From contig DALN01000141.1 of assembly GCA_002499455.1 (NCBI GenBank), positions 23,291 through 38,581 on the forward strand: a stretch of DNA of 15,291 nucleotides. Direction: 5' to 3'. A program made the position numbers and the translations under genes. The notes under the pieces are model-generated. The model had not been told where the DNA came from. It saw only the letters and a list, made by a program, of their open reading frames with translations, and ran no database searches. The DNA comes from Methanoculleus sp. UBA77. Lineage in GTDB: Archaea; Halobacteriota; Methanomicrobia; Methanomicrobiales; Methanoculleaceae. Below, piece after piece: positions 13,335-15,291 of the stretch (positions within the stretch are counted from its first letter, which is position 1; every line of letters starts with the position of its first letter).

Positions 13335-13485
13335 CTTCGCGGAGCCTTTGTAAGGCTAATGGCGCCTTCTCTTTGTGCGAGACTGTAGGCACTCTCCCTG
13401 TACGTTACCTCACGCGAAGCCGCGAAGAGCGCGAAGGGATTGTCAACATACACACCGACTTCGCGGCTTCGCGCCTTCGCGTGAG
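13335..13485. repeat. Inverted cluster of CGCGAAG heptamers in a gene-free stretch
   Basis: The spacer between the DUF1894 gene and the Cache lipoprotein (13256-13593, 338 bases) has no gene but is strongly patterned. Three CGCGAAG copies (13413, 13421, 13430) face three CTTCGCG copies (13459, 13467, 13475) across a 22-base centre. The outer ends form a perfect 11-base inverted repeat, CTCACGCGAAG (13409-13419) and CTTCGCGTGAG (13475-13485). A seventh copy, CTTCGCG at 13335, lies within a separate short hairpin (CCGCG-GCTT-CGCGG). It could fold into a long cruciform or RNA hairpin and resembles an interspersed palindromic (REP or MITE-like) element. No transposase is present. Confidence 0.75.
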
Positions 13486-13563
13486 ATTGTATTTCTGCGT
13501 CTTGGCAATACCAGGGAATGGCAGACTCTCAAACAATATGGTTCCCTGACCCGGTTCGGGAGG

Positions 13564-13592
13564 TAAAAATGTTCGGCCGGGATCTCGCCGGC
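13564..13592 (-). terminator. Terminator of the Cache lipoprotein gene
   Basis: On the minus strand, GCCGG (13592-13588) and CCGGC (13580-13576) form a stem 1-2 bases after the stop codon, followed by TTTTT (13569-13565). This is a hairpin plus T-run in the correct place. Confidence 0.55.
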
Positions 13593-13593
13593 G

Positions 13594-14484
13594 CTATACT
13601 CTCTTCAGCGAGTCGATCGCAACGCCGTACTGCTCGCCGTCCTGCAGGTAGACGAGTTCGATCTCATCCGGCCCCACAACCTCGCCGAGACAGTACCCGC
13701 CGCCCTGCTCGGCGGTCGAGAGGGTCCTGCCGTCACGCCCGATGACGCCGGCGATCGCTGTCCGCGTCTCCGTGCCGTTCTCCGTGAAGACGGTGTAGCC
13801 GGAGAAGATCCGGCCGTGCTGTTCGGATATCGTCATCGCCATCGTGACGGTGGAGTAGTCCGTGAACCCCGTGCTCCCTTCGTATCCCGTCATGGACGCG
13901 GTCCAGTTGCCGGTGAGATCGGGGATGGTCGCGGCGTCTGTCTGCACCGGGGTGGGTGCCGGTCCCGTGTAGACCCCGGAGCCGAGCCACCAGTCCTCGT
14001 CCACCTTCATCACGTAGCCCAGCTTCGATTCGACCGTCCGGTTGTGTGCGGGGTTGATGTAGTAGAACCGGACGAACCCGGAACCGTTCTTCGCCGCGTC
14101 GATGAACTGCCGGGTGTAGGGGTTGCCGAACGCGTCGAGTTCGTCCATCCGGCTCACGCCGATCTTCTCCGGGTTGACCGGGTGGGCGAGGGCGACATTG
14201 TTGAAGTCGTAGGCGTAGATGTAGAGCTCGCCCTGGACGAACGACCCGTTCGGGTTGGAGAACTCGGCGAGGGCCTTTTCTTTGCCGTTTGCGTGCGCAT
14301 ACGCAACCGCGCTCTCGACGAAGGCGACGAGCGTCTCGTTTGAGATATGGCTCCCCGGCTCCGGGAGGTCGGGGGTTTCCGGCGCCGGAGCGGCGGTTTC
14401 AGGCTCGCTCTGCATGCAGCCTGCGGTTATGAGGAGGAGGCCGAGGGCGCAGAGGCACAGCGCCCGGACGGAAGGTGTAGCCAT
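13594..14484 (-). CDS. Lipoprotein with a single Cache sensor domain and a C-terminal beta-rich domain
   Basis: Predicted membrane-anchored extracellular ligand-binding protein. The ATG at 14484 gives 296 residues beginning with a signal peptide and lipobox ITAGC (lipidated Cys23), then a short Pro/Glu/Ala-rich linker. Residues about 48-173 form an sCache_2-type domain: TLVAFVESAVAYAHANGKEKALAEFSN, FVQGELYIYAYDFN, ALAHPVNPEKIGV, LDAFGNPYTRQFI and the end YVMKVDEDWWLGSGVY. Residues about 188-296 form a beta-rich domain starting DLTGNWTASMTGYEG that resembles a lipocalin-like fold. Stand-alone Cache lipoproteins lack a signalling output, so it may bind small carboxylates or amines and present them to another receptor. 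A longer frame begins at 14529, but the signal peptide fixes the start at 14484. A TATA-like palindrome TCTATAGA (14515-14522) lies about 34 bases upstream. Confidence 0.85.
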   Translation of the reverse strand: MATPSVRALCLCALGLLLITAGCMQSEPETAAPAPETPDLPEPGSHISNETLVAFVESAVAYAHANGKEKALAEFSNPNGSFVQGELYIYAYDFNNVALAHPVNPEKIGVSRMDELDAFGNPYTRQFIDAAKNGSGFVRFYYINPAHNRTVESKLGYVMKVDEDWWLGSGVYTGPAPTPVQTDAATIPDLTGNWTASMTGYEGSTGFTDYSTVTMAMTISEQHGRIFSGYTVFTENGTETRTAIAGVIGRDGRTLSTAEQGGGYCLGEVVGPDEIELVYLQDGEQYGVAIDSLKRV

Positions 14485-14568
14485 ACGATCAGATCGGCGA
14501 TCATTTGCTAAGAATCTATAGAAACGCATGCCGGGGGTTGAGCGCGGGCGAGGGAGAATAAGCCTGTC

Positions 14569-14658
14569 TCACATGTCGCCTGAAAAAAGGCGGGCGCCCT
14601 CTTGCGCTGCATCGCACCAGTCGTAGTTCTTGAAGAGCGCCCGGTTCTGCCGGTAACT
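14569..14658 (-). pseudogene. Coding-like remnant immediately after the PGF-CTERM stop
   Basis: In the same frame as the PGF-CTERM gene, just past its TAG, 29 codons read through to a TGA at 14571-14569. They include RALFKNYDWCDAAQEGARLF. The composition is protein-like and third positions are mainly G or C, as in the neighbouring genes, but there is no start codon or ribosome binding site. It could be the tail of a lost gene or a former C-terminal extension. I do not recognise the family, and chance remains possible at this length. Confidence 0.25.
14577..14592 (-). terminator. T-rich hairpin, possible terminator of the PGF-CTERM gene
   Basis: On the minus strand CGCC (14592-14589), TTTTTTCA and GGCG (14580-14577) give a short stem with a T6 run in the loop, 67-82 bases past the stop of the PGF-CTERM gene. 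The palindrome GGGCGCCC lies next to it. The T6 tract is a reasonable archaeal termination signal. Confidence 0.4.
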
Positions 14659-15291
14659 CTACCTGCGCCTGATCAGGTAGCCTCCGGCGGCGAGCAGCAG
14701 GACGGCCACGAATGCAAGGGCAACTGTCCCGGCCGAGAATCCCGGCGCCGGTTTGCCGGCCGGAGCGGCCGTGGTCTCTGTCGCGGTGGGCTCTGCCGTC
14801 GCCGGCGGCGTTGTCGCTGTCGGGGTCGTTATGGCTTCACCGGCTTCCTCGACCCCGCTGATCGCGAAGAGGGAGAACCCGGGACTCGTTGCGGTGAAGG
14901 TGACCGATGTCCCGGTGACATCCACGACCCATGTCGGGAGCGCCTCCCACGCCGTGCCGTTGTAGTGATAGAGCACGATCTCTTCGGGGGTGAACCCGTG
15001 CCCCTCCAGCCACGCGAGCGGGACGGTGAAGGTGATGTTCGCCCCGGTGATCGTCTCGAACCGGGCCGGCACCAGGTCGACGTACTGATACGGGGTGCCC
15101 GGCGCCGGGGGGATCCCGGAGCCCGGGGAGGACTGCGTCCGGCCGGTGACGATGAACGTCTTGAGCCCGGTCCCGGTGACGGTGACCTTGCTCACGGCGG
15201 AGTCTCCGCCGACGTTATAGCCGCCGTCCGGCCCGGCCGTCGAGCCACCGCTGCCACCGCCGCTGTAGACCGGCTGGCTGGTCGGGGTTGC
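14659..15291 (-). CDS. PGF-pre-PGF domain surface protein with PGF-CTERM sorting signal, N terminus outside window
   Basis: C-terminal 210 residues of a secreted surface protein whose start lies beyond the right edge. In window order it has a Gly/Ser/Thr-rich linker (SGGGSGGSTAG), then a PGF-pre-PGF domain (about residues 33-149). The key part of that domain is ANITFTVPLAWLEGHGFTPE, then IVLYHYNGTAWEALPTWV and ATSPGFSLFAISG. A Thr/Pro/Ala-rich stalk follows, then the PGF-CTERM tripartite signal: PAPGF, a hydrophobic helix (VALAFVAVLLLAAGGYLI) and RRR at the end. By the known model an archaeosortase cleaves near PGF and the protein becomes lipid-anchored to the cell surface. An apparent start at 15195 is only an internal GTG, because the frame is open upstream to 15291. 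The binding target is unknown. Confidence 0.88.
   Translation of the reverse strand, partial: ATPTSQPVYSGGGSGGSTAGPDGGYNVGGDSAVSKVTVTGTGLKTFIVTGRTQSSPGSGIPPAPGTPYQYVDLVPARFETITGANITFTVPLAWLEGHGFTPEEIVLYHYNGTAWEALPTWVVDVTGTSVTFTATSPGFSLFAISGVEEAGEAITTPTATTPPATAEPTATETTAAPAGKPAPGFSAGTVALAFVAVLLLAAGGYLIRRR

Noticed and set aside
13409..13485. CRISPR array
   Set aside because: The repeated units are 7 bases with 1-2 base gaps and inverted halves, with no 25-40 base repeats or spacers and no cas genes.
13518..13745. Plus-strand frame with ATG at 13569 preceded by GGGAGG
   Set aside because: The ribosome-binding-like GGGAGG is tempting, but after a few codons the frame becomes an Arg/Ser/Pro-rich antisense shadow of the Cache lipoprotein gene, and the start lies in that gene's terminator hairpin.
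14569..14661. Read-through of the TAG at the end of the PGF-CTERM gene as pyrrolysine
   Set aside because: The frame ends in a complete PGF-CTERM signal with RRR, the expected C terminus. Pyrrolysine use is not expected in this order, and no pyl genes are in view.
15195..15195. GTG at 15195 as the true start of the PGF-CTERM protein
   Set aside because: The frame stays open to the window edge with a typical Gly/Ser/Thr linker upstream, and there is no signal peptide after the GTG, as a secreted protein would need.

Overview
This window is most likely from a hydrogenotrophic, formate-using methanogen of the order Methanomicrobiales, probably Methanoculleus or a close relative. The genes are archaeal throughout: FEN-1, RadA, a histone, a NOG1-type GTPase, a PGF-CTERM surface protein and a presenilin-type protease. 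The coding DNA is GC-rich, with mostly G or C in third codon positions. The presenilin homologue is 302 residues long with aspartates at 162 and 220. As I recall, these are the same positions as in the crystallised Methanoculleus marisnigri enzyme. FdhD and the DUF1890/DUF1894 pair fit a methanogen.

Layout. Positions 1-464 (minus) hold the N-terminal half of FEN-1. A small two-helix membrane protein (513-827, minus) diverges from the presenilin-family protease (885-1793, plus). The protease overlaps tail to tail with a NOG1-like GTPase (1729-2721, minus). The GTPase diverges from an HTH-CBS regulator (2761-3639, plus), followed by a histone (3784-3993, plus) whose leader contains a perfect inverted repeat. 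A PRC-barrel protein (4283-4540, plus) overlaps tail to tail with a HAD phosphatase (4498-5220, minus), which itself overlaps the end of radA (5214-6188, minus). Upstream of radA on the same strand is a lysine-synthesis unit, dapL then lysA, followed immediately by a multi-OB-fold RPA-like protein (10030 down to 6296).

A cysteine desulfurase (10145-11347, plus) is divergent from dapL. It is followed by a tightly coupled block of cutA, fdhD, a DUF1890 protein and a DUF1894 protein (11471-13255), in which successive reading frames overlap by 1, 4 and 25 bases. The right end has a 338-base gene-free stretch with an inverted cluster of CGCGAAG heptamers. After it come two minus-strand surface proteins: a Cache-domain lipoprotein (13594-14484) and the C-terminal part of a PGF-pre-PGF/PGF-CTERM protein that runs off the window.

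How the genes fit together. FEN-1, RadA and the RPA-like protein are a replication and repair set, and DapL and LysA are two steps of the DAP route to lysine. The cysteine desulfurase next to fdhD matches the known sulfur relay (desulfurase to FdhD to formate dehydrogenase), with CutA and the DUF1890/DUF1894 pair as linked candidates of unknown role. Strikingly, this FdhD shows no CxxC where the bacterial protein has it. Several genes have a TATA-like element about 24-28 bases before the start codon and no ribosome binding site, which suggests leaderless transcripts. The histone, radA and the protease instead have leaders.
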